Origin: Kitasatospora humi
Lineage (GTDB): Bacteria > Actinomycetota > Actinomycetes > Streptomycetales > Streptomycetaceae
Assembly (NCBI RefSeq): GCF_020907985.1
Contig: NZ_JAJJPA010000002.1
Span: forward strand, 248,001-312,000
Direction of reading: 5' to 3'
DNA length: 64,000 nt
Shown: positions 15,634 through 23,152 of the stretch, in pieces
Numbering within the stretch: the stretch's first letter is position 1
Layout: every line of letters starts with the position of its first letter
Position numbers and translations under genes: made by a program
Notes under the pieces: model-generated
Seen by the model: only the letters and a program-made list of their open reading frames with translations
Told to the model about the DNA's origin: nothing
Database searches by the model: none

Positions 15634-16266
15634 ATGCGGACGGATCTGGTCGAAGTGACGTCGGCGGACGAACTGAGGGAACTGCTGGGGGAGATCACGC
15701 CGGCGGCAGCCGACAAGGTGCGGCCCGGCCTGCACGAGTACGACAAGGCCTGGCTGGCCGCGTCGCCGTTCTGCGTGCTCTCCACCTCGGCGGCCGACGG
15801 GAGTTGCGACGCCTCGCCGAAGGGCGACCCGGCCGGCTTCACCCTGGTGCTGGACGACACCACGATCGCCATTCCCGAGCGGCCCGGCAACCGGCGTGCC
15901 GACGGGTTCCACAACGTCCTCTGCAACCCGCAGGTCGGCTTGCTCTACCTGATCCCCGGTCGCCCGGACACCCTTCGGATCAACGGCCGGGCCCGGATCC
16001 TGCGGGACGCACCCTTCTTCGACCGGATGGTGGTCAAGGGACACCGTCCCGAGCTGGCCCTGCTGGTCGAGATCGAGCAGGTCTTCTACCACTGCCCCAA
16101 GGCCCTGTTGCGCGGCGGCCTGTGGAAGGCGAAGGACTGGCAGCTGCAGGCCGCGCCGTCCCGTGCCCGGATCGCCAAGCTCCTGGAGCAACGCCCGGAG
16201 GCGTTGCGGGAGTTGGAGGAGTACTACGGCCCCCGGTACGGCGAGAGGCTGTACCACGGTTCCTGA
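15634..16266 (+). CDS. Pyridoxamine 5'-phosphate oxidase-fold flavoprotein (MSMEG_1061-like)
   Basis: A 210-residue PPOX split-barrel protein. Residues around FCVLSTSAADGSCDASPKGDP, IAIPERPGNRRADGFHNVL and IPGRPDTLRINGRARI are the FMN- or F420-binding landmarks of this group, and ALLRGGLWKAKDW near the C-terminus is characteristic of the MSMEG_1061 branch. It is probably a cytoplasmic reductase or oxidase of unknown substrate. It lies 78 bp after the ABM-fold gene on the same strand. Confidence 0.82.
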   Translation: MRTDLVEVTSADELRELLGEITPAAADKVRPGLHEYDKAWLAASPFCVLSTSAADGSCDASPKGDPAGFTLVLDDTTIAIPERPGNRRADGFHNVLCNPQVGLLYLIPGRPDTLRINGRARILRDAPFFDRMVVKGHRPELALLVEIEQVFYHCPKALLRGGLWKAKDWQLQAAPSRARIAKLLEQRPEALRELEEYYGPRYGERLYHGS

Positions 16267-16314
16267 AAGGAACCGGGCGACAGGATGGCGCAGTGCCGGC
16301 CTCCTTGGAGCAGG

Positions 16315-16725
16315 TCAGGAGTCCAGTACCGCCGCCACCGCCTCGATCTCCACCAACTGGTCGCTATAGCCGAGCACCGTGACGCCCATCAGGGTGCTCG
16401 GCACGTCGTGGTCGCCGAAGGCGTCACGCACCACCTGCCAGGCGGTCACCAGATCCTGCTGCCGGCTGGAGGCCACCAGCACCCGGGTGCTGATCACGTC
16501 CTCCAGCGCCGCACCGGCATCACCCAGCGCGGTCCGCAGGTTGGCCACGGCCTGCGCGGCCTGGCCGGCGTAGTCACCGACCGCGACGGTCGCCCCGTCC
16601 GCGTCCAACGGGCAGGCCCCGGCGAGGAAGATCAGCCGCGCCCCGGCCGGCGCGGTGGCCGCATAGGCGTACTCGGCGACATCGGACAGCGAGGCGGAGC
16701 GGATCAGGGAGACGGCGCGCGGCAC
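16315..16725 (-). CDS. RidA/YjgF-family protein
   Basis: A 136-residue RidA-fold protein: FLAGACPLDADGATVAVGDYAGQAAQAVANL, STRVLVASSRQQDLVTAWQVV and VLGYSDQLVEIEAVAAV. Canonical RidA trimers deaminate reactive enamine/imine intermediates using a conserved Arg; the Arg in STRVLV is in that place, so activity is plausible. It is convergent with the PPOX-fold gene. Confidence 0.85.
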   Translation of the reverse strand: MPRAVSLIRSASLSDVAEYAYAATAPAGARLIFLAGACPLDADGATVAVGDYAGQAAQAVANLRTALGDAGAALEDVISTRVLVASSRQQDLVTAWQVVRDAFGDHDVPSTLMGVTVLGYSDQLVEIEAVAAVLDS

Positions 16726-17025
16726 GGGAAGTCCTTCCGGAGGGCGTAGGGCAGGGACCCGAAGGGCGGAGCGGTTGCCCCGCGGGGAGGAGGCCGGCCC
16801 CGAGGTCGGAGCGGGCCGCCGTCATCCTGCCAACCGGCGGCGGGCGGGTGCACCCGGTTTTCGGCCTCGGTCCGGACCGGGCTCCGCCGGCGCCTCCGGG
16901 ACCCCCGCGCGGTCGCACGCAGCGCGAAACGAGCGCCGCGGCGGCCTACGATCGGGGAGAGGGGCCGCGGCGGTCGTGAGCGACCGGTGCAGCCCGGGCA
17001 CCGTACAGCGAGAGCGTTCGAAGCG
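16726..17025. other. 300-bp divergent intergenic region
   Basis: It separates the RidA and DUF72 genes, which diverge. No clear dyad, promoter pair or small gene was seen; it is mostly GC runs. Confidence 0.3.
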
Positions 17026-17793
17026 ATGGTCCTGTTCGTCGGCACCTCGGGCTGGCAGTACGACGACTGGCGCGGCGTCCTCTACGAACCGGGGACACCG
17101 CGCCGGCAGTGGCTCGCGCGGTACGCGGACCGGTTCGCCACCGTCGAGAACAACGCCGCCTTCTACCGGCTGCCGTCACCCGACACGTTCGCCGCCTGGC
17201 GCGACCGGACGCCGCCCGGCTTCCGGATGGCGGTCAAGGCGAGCCGCTACCTCACGCACGTCAAGCGGCTGCGCGATCCCGCCGAGCCCGTCCAGCGGCT
17301 CTGCACCGCCGTGGCCGGCCTGGGCGACCGGCTCGGCCCGGTCCTGCTCCAGCTGCCGCCCACCCTGCGGGCCGACGCCGGGCTGCTCGACGCCTGCCTG
17401 GGGTGCTTCCCGCCGCGGCTGCGGGTGTCCGTCGAGCCGCGCCACGCGTCGTGGTGGACGCCCGCGGTGCGCTCCGTGCTGGCCGGGCACAACGCGGCGC
17501 TCTGCTGGGCCGACCGCCGGTCCCGCCCGGTCACCCCGCTGTGGCGCACCGCCGACTGGGGCTATCTGCGCTTCCATGCCGGGCTGGCGCACCCGTTCCC
17601 CCGGTACGGTGGGCAAGCGCTCGGCCACTGGGCGGCGCGGGTCGCCGAGACCTGGCCGGACACCGCCGACGTCCACGCCTACTTCAACAACGATCTCGGC
17701 GGAGCCGCCGTTCTCGACGCCACCGCCTTTGCGGCGGTCGCCGCCCGCCAGGGCCGCACCGTCGCGCCCGTCCCCGTCCTTACGACCCGATGA
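17026..17793 (+). CDS. DUF72 (YecE-like) protein
   Basis: A 255-residue TIM-barrel protein of the DUF72 family, recognised by the start LFVGTSGWQYDDWRGVLYE, FATVENNAAFYRLPSPDTF, FRMAVKASRYLTHVKRL, LGPVLLQLPPTLR and YFNNDLGGAA. The biochemical role of the family is not settled. ATG 17026 is used because the family motif begins immediately after it. Its stop overlaps the ribosome-binding site of the following acylphosphatase gene, 7 bp away, so the two are coupled. Confidence 0.88.
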   Translation: MVLFVGTSGWQYDDWRGVLYEPGTPRRQWLARYADRFATVENNAAFYRLPSPDTFAAWRDRTPPGFRMAVKASRYLTHVKRLRDPAEPVQRLCTAVAGLGDRLGPVLLQLPPTLRADAGLLDACLGCFPPRLRVSVEPRHASWWTPAVRSVLAGHNAALCWADRRSRPVTPLWRTADWGYLRFHAGLAHPFPRYGGQALGHWAARVAETWPDTADVHAYFNNDLGGAAVLDATAFAAVAARQGRTVAPVPVLTTR

Positions 17794-17800
17794 GGTACCC

Positions 17801-18079
17801 GTGATCCGCAATCGAGTGATCGTCACCGGCGAGGTGCAGGGAGTGTTCTTCCGCGACAGCTGCCGCATGCTGGCCGAGGAGAACGGTGTGAACGGCTGGG
17901 TGCGCAACCTGCCGGACGGCAGTGTCGAGGCCGTCTTCGAGGGGCCGCCGGCCGGCGTCGCCCAGCTGCTCCGCTGGAGCCACCACGGCCCGGACGGCGC
18001 GGTGGTGGAGCACGTCAGCCAGCACGAGGAGACGCCCGAGGGGCTGACCTCCTTCGAGGTGCGGCCGAGTCCGTTCTGA
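17801..18079 (+). CDS. acyP: Acylphosphatase
   Basis: A 92-residue enzyme that hydrolyses acyl phosphates. The signature GEVQGVFFRDSCR holds the phosphate-binding loop and catalytic Arg, and NGVNGWVRNLPDGSVEAVFEG supplies the catalytic Asn. GTG start at 17801 with GAGG just upstream, inside the DUF72 stop region. Confidence 0.9.
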   Translation: MIRNRVIVTGEVQGVFFRDSCRMLAEENGVNGWVRNLPDGSVEAVFEGPPAGVAQLLRWSHHGPDGAVVEHVSQHEETPEGLTSFEVRPSPF

Positions 18080-18124
18080 CGGCGGGCGCGCCGACCGGCC
18101 CGTATACCACACCGTGCGGGTACC

Positions 18125-18151
18125 GATGACGTTTGGTGACACGTTGTCATC
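18125..18151. promoter_or_regulatory. Nested dyad upstream of the glutamic peptidase gene
   Basis: GATGAC (18125-18130) and GTCATC (18146-18151) form an outer dyad, and TGACA-CGT-TGTCA (18137-18149) is an inner one sharing the right arm. It sits about 120 bp upstream of the peptidase start and is a candidate operator; the regulator is unknown. Confidence 0.4.
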
Positions 18152-18267
18152 CGGGCAGCCCTCGCTGACTTGTCGCCCGTCGGGCAACCGGCTTGCCTGG
18201 TGCTAGCTCTGCTGCTGCGTCAGTGGTGGAGCCAGAGCACCATCCCCACCCCCTTGAGGGAGCAAGC

Positions 18268-19158
18268 ATGCCCGCACCACGTCGTCTGGCGCTCACCACC
18301 TCGGTCTCCCTGCTGGCGGCCCTCGGCACCGCGGCCCCCGCACTCGCGGCTCCGACCCACCCGGCCACCTCGGCCCTCCCGGCCGCGGTGGCCGGCCCGG
18401 CCGCCCAGCGGCGCGCGGCGTTCCCCGGCCACCCGCCGCTCGTCCACCACCTCGCTGCCCGCCGGCACCGGGCCGGGCCGATGATCCCGGGCACGGGACC
18501 CGTCCACCCGGTCGGACCGCACGGCGAGGCGCCGGCCAACCAGGACTACAGCGCCAACTGGGCCGGGTGGGCCGCCAACCCGCAGAGCAACACCGGCCCG
18601 TACCGGAACGTGAGTGCGAGCTGGACCGCGCCGACCGCCGGCTGCACCACTCGGAACACCTACTCGTCCTTCTGGGTCGGCCTGGACGGCGACGGCAGTG
18701 ACACCGTCGAGCAGACCGGCACCTCCGCGGACTGCTCGGGCGGCTCGCCGGTGTACTACGCGTGGTACGAGATGTACCCGGCCTACCCCGTGGAGTTCTT
18801 CGACCCGGTGGTGCCCGGCGACCAGATCACCGCGAGCGTCGTCGCCGACGGCGCGGGCGGCTTCACCCTCACCATCAACGACTCCACCCAGCGCTGGCAG
18901 GAGACCGTCACCCAGCAGCTCCCCGGAGCCCGGCTGGCCTCCGCCGAGGTGATCGCCGAGGCGCCGAGCAGCTACTCCGGGGTGCTGGCGCTGACCGACT
19001 TCGGCACCGTCCGGTTCACCGGAGCCAGCGTCAACGGCGGTCCGGTGCAAGCCGCCAACCCGTCGAAGATCGACATGGCCGCCAACGGCGTGGTCAAGGC
19101 CACCACCTCGGACCTCTCCGGCGGCACCGACTTCTCGGTGGCCTGGCAGAGCTCCTGA
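18268..19158 (+). CDS. Secreted G1-family (eqolisin-like) glutamic peptidase
   Basis: A 296-residue secreted protein: signal peptide at about 1-27, a propeptide-like Ala/Pro/His region to about 90, then a beta-sandwich domain. NWAGWAA, SFWVGLDGDGSDTVEQTGTS and YYAWYEMYP are the G1 peptidase landmarks; Gln149 and Glu231 (AEVIAEAP) match the catalytic Gln/Glu pair of scytalidoglutamic peptidase. These act at acid pH and resist pepstatin. ATG 18268 has GAGGGAG upstream and is preferred over 18193. It is convergent with a Cys-rich repeat protein through a shared terminator. Confidence 0.85.
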   Translation: MPAPRRLALTTSVSLLAALGTAAPALAAPTHPATSALPAAVAGPAAQRRAAFPGHPPLVHHLAARRHRAGPMIPGTGPVHPVGPHGEAPANQDYSANWAGWAANPQSNTGPYRNVSASWTAPTAGCTTRNTYSSFWVGLDGDGSDTVEQTGTSADCSGGSPVYYAWYEMYPAYPVEFFDPVVPGDQITASVVADGAGGFTLTINDSTQRWQETVTQQLPGARLASAEVIAEAPSSYSGVLALTDFGTVRFTGASVNGGPVQAANPSKIDMAANGVVKATTSDLSGGTDFSVAWQSS

Positions 19159-19197
19159 GGAAGCCGCGACCGCCCGGCGACCGGTCGAGACGCCGAT

Positions 19198-19235
19198 GCG
19201 GCGCCGGGGCACGCACCACCGTGCCCCGGCGCCGC
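19198..19235. terminator. Bidirectional terminator
   Basis: Perfect 16-bp arms (GCGGCGCCGGGGCACG and its complement) with a 6-bp loop, between two convergent genes. Confidence 0.85.
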
Positions 19236-19256
19236 ACCGGGCGCGCTCGGCCTGGA

Positions 19257-20039
19257 TCAGCTGTTGCTCAGCTTCTCGGCTTGGTACATGCCGCAGGCCG
19301 CCGTCTGGAAGTAGCCGGCCGAGACCCAGTAGCCCGACGGGATCGGGGAGTCCGCGCAGGCGGTGATGCCGTTGTAGACGATGCTCAGCGTCCCGCCCAG
19401 GTACTGGCCGCAGCTGCTGAGGGTGGAGTTGCCCGTGATCACGTAGTTGCCCGGGATCGGCGAGTTGCCGCAGAATTGCATGCCGTTGTAGGCGGCGGTG
19501 AGGTTCGCGGCCTGGTAGATGCCGCAGGCCCCGAGCGTGTAGTTGGCAGTGATCACGTAGTTCGACGGGATCGGCGAGTTGCCGCAGATCTGGATGCCGT
19601 TGGACACGGTCCTGATCACTTCGCTGTAGTACTGGCCGCAGGGTCCGGAGGGGCCTTCCGAGGTGATCACGTAGTTGCCCGGGATCGCCCCGTTGCCGTT
19701 GCCGCAGACGGTGATGCCGCTGTACGGGGTGTTGAGGGTGCCGCCCTGGTAGCTGCCGCAGTTGTTGGTGGTGTAGTTGGCGGTGAGCACGTAGCCGCCG
19801 GGGATCGGCGAGTTGTCGCAGATCTGGATGCCGTTGTACGGAAGCTGGATGGTCTCGGTGAGGTAGCCGCCGGTACAGGTGTTGGTGAGCGTCTCCGAGG
19901 TGATCACGTAGCCCGGCGGCACCGGCTGGCTGCCGCACACGGTGGCCGCCTGCGCGGTGGCGCCGAACCAGACCAGGCCGCCGGCCACCATGGCCAGCAC
20001 CGCGACCATGCGCCCCAGCCAAATTCCCGCGAACTTCAT
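19257..20039 (-). CDS. Secreted protein of six Cys-rich ~39-residue repeats
   Basis: A 260-residue protein: signal peptide (about 1-31, ending AQAA), then almost nothing but six tandem repeats of 34-40 residues. The repeat pattern is C-[GD]-N-SPIP-x-x-Y-V-I-T-...-C-G-x-Y-...-Y-N-G-[IM]. Each repeat has two Cys, 12 in all and an even number, so disulfides are likely. The repeats have diverged in sequence but keep their spacing. I do not recognise the family. A bead-like extracellular scaffold, inhibitor or binding protein is possible. It is convergent with the glutamic peptidase. Confidence 0.8.
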   Translation of the reverse strand: MKFAGIWLGRMVAVLAMVAGGLVWFGATAQAATVCGSQPVPPGYVITSETLTNTCTGGYLTETIQLPYNGIQICDNSPIPGGYVLTANYTTNNCGSYQGGTLNTPYSGITVCGNGNGAIPGNYVITSEGPSGPCGQYYSEVIRTVSNGIQICGNSPIPSNYVITANYTLGACGIYQAANLTAAYNGMQFCGNSPIPGNYVITGNSTLSSCGQYLGGTLSIVYNGITACADSPIPSGYWVSAGYFQTAACGMYQAEKLSNS

Positions 20040-20225
20040 GGGTCCCCACTTCTCTCGTGCCGATCCGGGACGGACCGGGCATGACCTGCCGTCATGGCCG
20101 TGGGTTCACGGCCGATCGGCTCGGCAACCACACTGGGGCGGGCGCGGTGCGGCAGCCAACAGCAGCCGGGCACGGACAAACAATCGTGGAAAATCCCCGT
20201 CGTCGGCCCCTGCGCGTCCTCGGGA

Positions 20226-21191
20226 TCAGGGGCTGCTGCTCGCCCAGCCCTGATTGGCGTCGACGGTCGCCAGCGGTGCCACGGAGGTGCCGCTCGCGGT
20301 GCCGAAACTGACACAGGTCGGGGTGGGTGTGTCGATCACCACCAGCGGGTTGCGCGCACTGGTGTCGAGCTTGGCGAAGAGCAGGACGGTGCCGCCGACG
20401 GCCTGGGCCGGGTCGCCCGGGTTGACGGTCACCGGGTGCCGCCAGACCCACTCGCCCCAGGTGATGGTGGTCGGCACCTCGACGGTCTGCCCGGTGGGGC
20501 TGGCGAGTTGGGCGTAGACCTGCCCGGCGTAGGCCTGGGCGTACTGGTAGACCCAGTGGGTCCGCGCCTGGCAGCCGGAACCCCGGGCGGGCCACGGCGG
20601 CGGCGAGGGGGCGGGGACGACCACGACGGAGGGCATCAGCGTCGGCCGGGAGGCGGTCGCGGCCGCCGCGCCCTGGGTGGGGTGCCCCGGCAGCGCGGCG
20701 CCCACCGGGATGCCGACGGCCAGCCCGACGACCAGGGCCGCCAGCGTCCGCACCCGCGGGCTCGCCATCCATCGACGCGGCCCGGGCGGTGGCGCGGGCG
20801 GTTCGAGCGGCTCGGCGGCGGGCTCCGGCGGCTCGGCGGCGGGACCTTCGGGTGCGGGGCCGGCGGGAGCCGAACCGGGAGTCGGGGGCGCCGGGTCCGA
20901 GGCGGCCGCCCGTGCGACGGCCGCCTGGGCTGCCTGGGCCGCCTCCCAGCGCTCCCGCCACGGCGCCGTCTCGGTGTGGCCGCAGGCGTGCACGAAGGCC
21001 TCGACCGTCGGCCAGGTCGGCAACTCCACGCCGCCGGCCGCCTCCGAGAGCGCCGATATGGAGCGGTGGGCCCGCCGACTCATGGTGGCGAACGTGGGGT
21101 TCCCGGCGGCTTCGCGGGCGGCTCGCAGCAATGCGGCGAACTCGGCCACCGGGCCGCCGGACATGTCCAAGTCGCGCTGCCTGCGGCCCAT
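20226..21191 (-). CDS. HTH protein with a single membrane helix and an exported C-terminal domain
   Basis: A 321-residue protein: an N-terminal XRE-like helix-turn-helix (EFAALLRAAREAAGNPTFATMSRRAHRS..., about 17-55), a Pro/Glu/Ala-rich linker (about 95-140), one hydrophobic helix (TLAALVVGLAVGIPVGAAL, about 149-167) and a C-terminal domain with two Cys that should be outside the cell. This is the layout of membrane-anchored one-component regulators common in streptomycetes. The trigger is unknown. ATG 21191 begins the HTH domain. It is followed on the same strand by the repeat protein, 186 bp away. Confidence 0.78.
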   Translation of the reverse strand: MGRRQRDLDMSGGPVAEFAALLRAAREAAGNPTFATMSRRAHRSISALSEAAGGVELPTWPTVEAFVHACGHTETAPWRERWEAAQAAQAAVARAAASDPAPPTPGSAPAGPAPEGPAAEPPEPAAEPLEPPAPPPGPRRWMASPRVRTLAALVVGLAVGIPVGAALPGHPTQGAAAATASRPTLMPSVVVVPAPSPPPWPARGSGCQARTHWVYQYAQAYAGQVYAQLASPTGQTVEVPTTITWGEWVWRHPVTVNPGDPAQAVGGTVLLFAKLDTSARNPLVVIDTPTPTCVSFGTASGTSVAPLATVDANQGWASSSP

Positions 21192-21319
21192 TCGTGCCCT
21201 TTCCGGTCGGATCTCGTGTGCCGGGCGGTACTCTGGCACATCCGGAGGCCGGGCGGAGCAGCGCTTTTCGGCCGACTGGCCGTGATCGGGGGCGTCGCGG
21301 CGGGAGTTCGCCGGGCGGC

Positions 21320-21748
21320 TCAGCCGAGCAGCTTGTCCTTGGCCCGCTGGTACTCCTCCTCGCTGATGGCACCGCGGTTCTTCAGATCGGCCAGCTTGGC
21401 CAGTTCGTCGACGTGGCTCGGGGCGCCGCCGCCCGCCCCGCCGGTGGCGGCGTCGCCCGGTTCGCCGGCGGCCGCGTCGCGGATGTAGGCCCGGAAGGCC
21501 GCCTCGGACTGCTTGGCCTGCTCCGCGTCGCGCCGGCCCATGCCGTGCCCGCGGACGACCAGGTAGATCAGGATGCCCAGGAACGGCAGCACGATCACGA
21601 AGAAGAGCCAGCCCGCCTTCCCCCAACCGCTCAGGTCGTGGCTGCGGAAGATGTCCGTGATCACCTTGAAGAGCAGGAAGAACCAGAGGATCCAGAGGAA
21701 GAACTCCAGCATCGTCCAGAACACGTTGAGCAGCGGATAGTCGTGCAT
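21320..21748 (-). CDS. SHOCT-domain membrane protein
   Basis: A 142-residue protein: a hydrophobic helix (FWTMLEFFLWILWFFLLFKVI), a second (AGWLFFVIVLPFLGILIYLVV) of the PLD-nuclease N-terminal type, then a Gly/Ala linker and a C-terminal SHOCT motif (LAKLADLKNRGAISEEEYQRAKDKLLG). SHOCT motifs are small oligomerisation segments. ATG 21748 has GGAGCG upstream. Such genes are frequent in actinomycetes and their role is not defined. Confidence 0.85.
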   Translation of the reverse strand: MHDYPLLNVFWTMLEFFLWILWFFLLFKVITDIFRSHDLSGWGKAGWLFFVIVLPFLGILIYLVVRGHGMGRRDAEQAKQSEAAFRAYIRDAAAGEPGDAATGGAGGGAPSHVDELAKLADLKNRGAISEEEYQRAKDKLLG

Positions 21749-21846
21749 CGAAGGCGCTCCTTCGCGGGCCGGCCAAACGGCGCCGCCAGCGGCGTCGTCA
21801 TACGGGCGGGACGGACGGCTGATCAAGGCAGCCGTACACGCGATCG

Positions 21847-22144
21847 TATGACCGGTAGGTCCGTCTTGCCCGATTTGGTGCGCCGTGCGGTGCCGCGGCC
21901 GACGGGAGCAGGTGGTAAGAAGTCGGCCCTGGGTTGGGCGGCGGTGCCGGCCTTCGAGGCGGGCCACGACATTGCGTTGCCCGAGCCGTCCGCGACCTTC
22001 GTCGCGGAGGTCACCGACGGTACCCGGCAGCGGTCGCCGGAGTACGGGCCCGTCCCGCCGGCCGGAAAGTGGTCGCGGGAGGGGTCTTCAGCTGCTGGCC
22101 TTCGAACCCGCGTTCGACATAATTCGCCTCTCCTGGAGGCGTGA
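21847..22144 (+). pseudogene. Possible relic of a phage terminase large subunit
   Basis: A 98-residue frame whose core AAVPAFEAGHDIALPEP, then ATFVAEVTD, resembles the nuclease-domain end of actinophage terminases (PAFEAGNVYLP-x-P followed by a helix). It has no ATPase part, the expected HDDQVD motif after it is absent, and the frame runs into an inverted repeat. I read it as prophage debris. It could be chance coding in non-genic DNA. Confidence 0.35.
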
Positions 22145-22535
22145 AGTGCCCGCTGGCCTGCAGACTCTCCGCTTGCGGCCCGAATCGCCCGTTTCTCTAG
22201 GCATAGGGAAACGGGCAGGTCAGCGGCCTGGCCGATCGAGCCAATGGGCCAACAATGGGCCGAAGAACGGTAGAGACAAACCCCTCTGAACCGGGGCAAG
22301 TTGGCGATCGCGGGGCGAGGTCCGTGATCGACGCTCTATCGTCGATCATGCGGCGGCTGCGAGACGGCCTTCGGCCGGGTCCTCGAAGACCGCACCGGAG
22401 AGCCTCGCCACCTGCGGAAACGCGAGCGCCTAGAGAAACGACCTGCGGCAGCCGAGAAGGTGAAGCCGCAGGCCAGCGGGCATGCCGTTGCTCCAGAGGC
22501 TTCGAATTACGTCGAACCCGGGTCGAAGTCGGGAA
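22092..22535. repeat. ~105-bp imperfect inverted repeat upstream of IS607-type genes
   Basis: Arm 22092-22200, reversed, matches arm 22430-22535 in evenly spaced blocks: CTAGAGAAACG (11 identical), GCAGGCCAGCGGGCA (15 identical), CTCCAG, GAATTA-x-GTCGAAC and CGGG...CGAAG, with block spacing equal to within one base. The two arms are about 230 bp apart. The right arm runs to 40 bp before tnpA, so it is probably the transposon left end or leader, and the left arm a second copy in reverse. A separate hairpin (GCCCGTTTC/GAAACGGGC, 22187-22216) lies at the inner edge of the left arm. Confidence 0.75.
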
Positions 22536-22576
22536 AGGCAGCGTAACCATGTGTGAGTGAGTGTCGTTGTCAGAGC

Positions 22577-23152
22577 GTGAACCTCACGGAGTGGGCGAAG
22601 ACGCAGGGCGTGCATCCGCAGACCGCGTATCGCTGGTTCCGCGAGGGGACGTTGCCGGTACCAGCTCAGCGGGTCGGTCCGCGCACGATTCTGGTGAACA
22701 TCGAGGCGAATGCCGCACCGGAGGTGGTGGGCGGTCTGGGCCTGTATGCCCGCGTCTCCTCGCATGACCAGAAGGCCGATCTGGAACGGCAGTTGGCGCG
22801 TCTGGTCGCTTGGGCGGCCACTGCCGGTCATCGTGTCGTGCGCGCGGAGTCCGAGATCGGGTCGGGCATGAACGGCGCCAGGTCCAAGGCGAAGCGGCTT
22901 CTGGCCGATCCGGACGTGACCACGGTCGTGGTCGAGCACAGGGACCGGCTGGGCCGGATGAACGTGGAGCTGATCGAGGCCGCGCTGTCCGCGATGGGCC
23001 GTCGTCTGGTCGTCCTGGACGAGGGCGAGGCCGAGGATGACCTGGTACAGGACATGGTAGATGTCCTCACCTCGTTCTGCGCGCGGCTGTATGGGCGCCG
23101 GTCGGCGAAGAACCGTGCCCGCAAGGCGTTGGAGGCCGCCGGGCATGGCTGA
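22577..23152 (+). CDS. tnpA: IS607-family serine recombinase TnpA
   Basis: A 191-residue recombinase that moves the element. A MerR-like DNA-binding segment comes first (NLTEWAKTQGVHPQTAYRWF), then the resolvase catalytic domain with LYARVSSHDQKADLERQL, the active-site Ser lying in VSS, and VVEHRDRLGRMNVELIEAAL. GTG 22577 begins the typical family N-terminus; GTG 22553 is an alternative. It overlaps the tnpB start by 8 bp. Confidence 0.92.
   Translation: MNLTEWAKTQGVHPQTAYRWFREGTLPVPAQRVGPRTILVNIEANAAPEVVGGLGLYARVSSHDQKADLERQLARLVAWAATAGHRVVRAESEIGSGMNGARSKAKRLLADPDVTTVVVEHRDRLGRMNVELIEAALSAMGRRLVVLDEGEAEDDLVQDMVDVLTSFCARLYGRRSAKNRARKALEAAGHG

Noticed and set aside
18220..20082. 620-codon minus-strand frame spanning the glutamic peptidase and repeat-protein region
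   Set aside because: It runs through a perfect terminator and opposite a gene with intact motifs; only the different-frame repeat protein at 19257-20039 has a signal peptide and repeats.
20050..20225. Idea of a CRISPR-like or short palindromic array in the window
   Set aside because: No regularly spaced direct repeats with unique spacers were found here or elsewhere; repeats found are tandem or single dyads.
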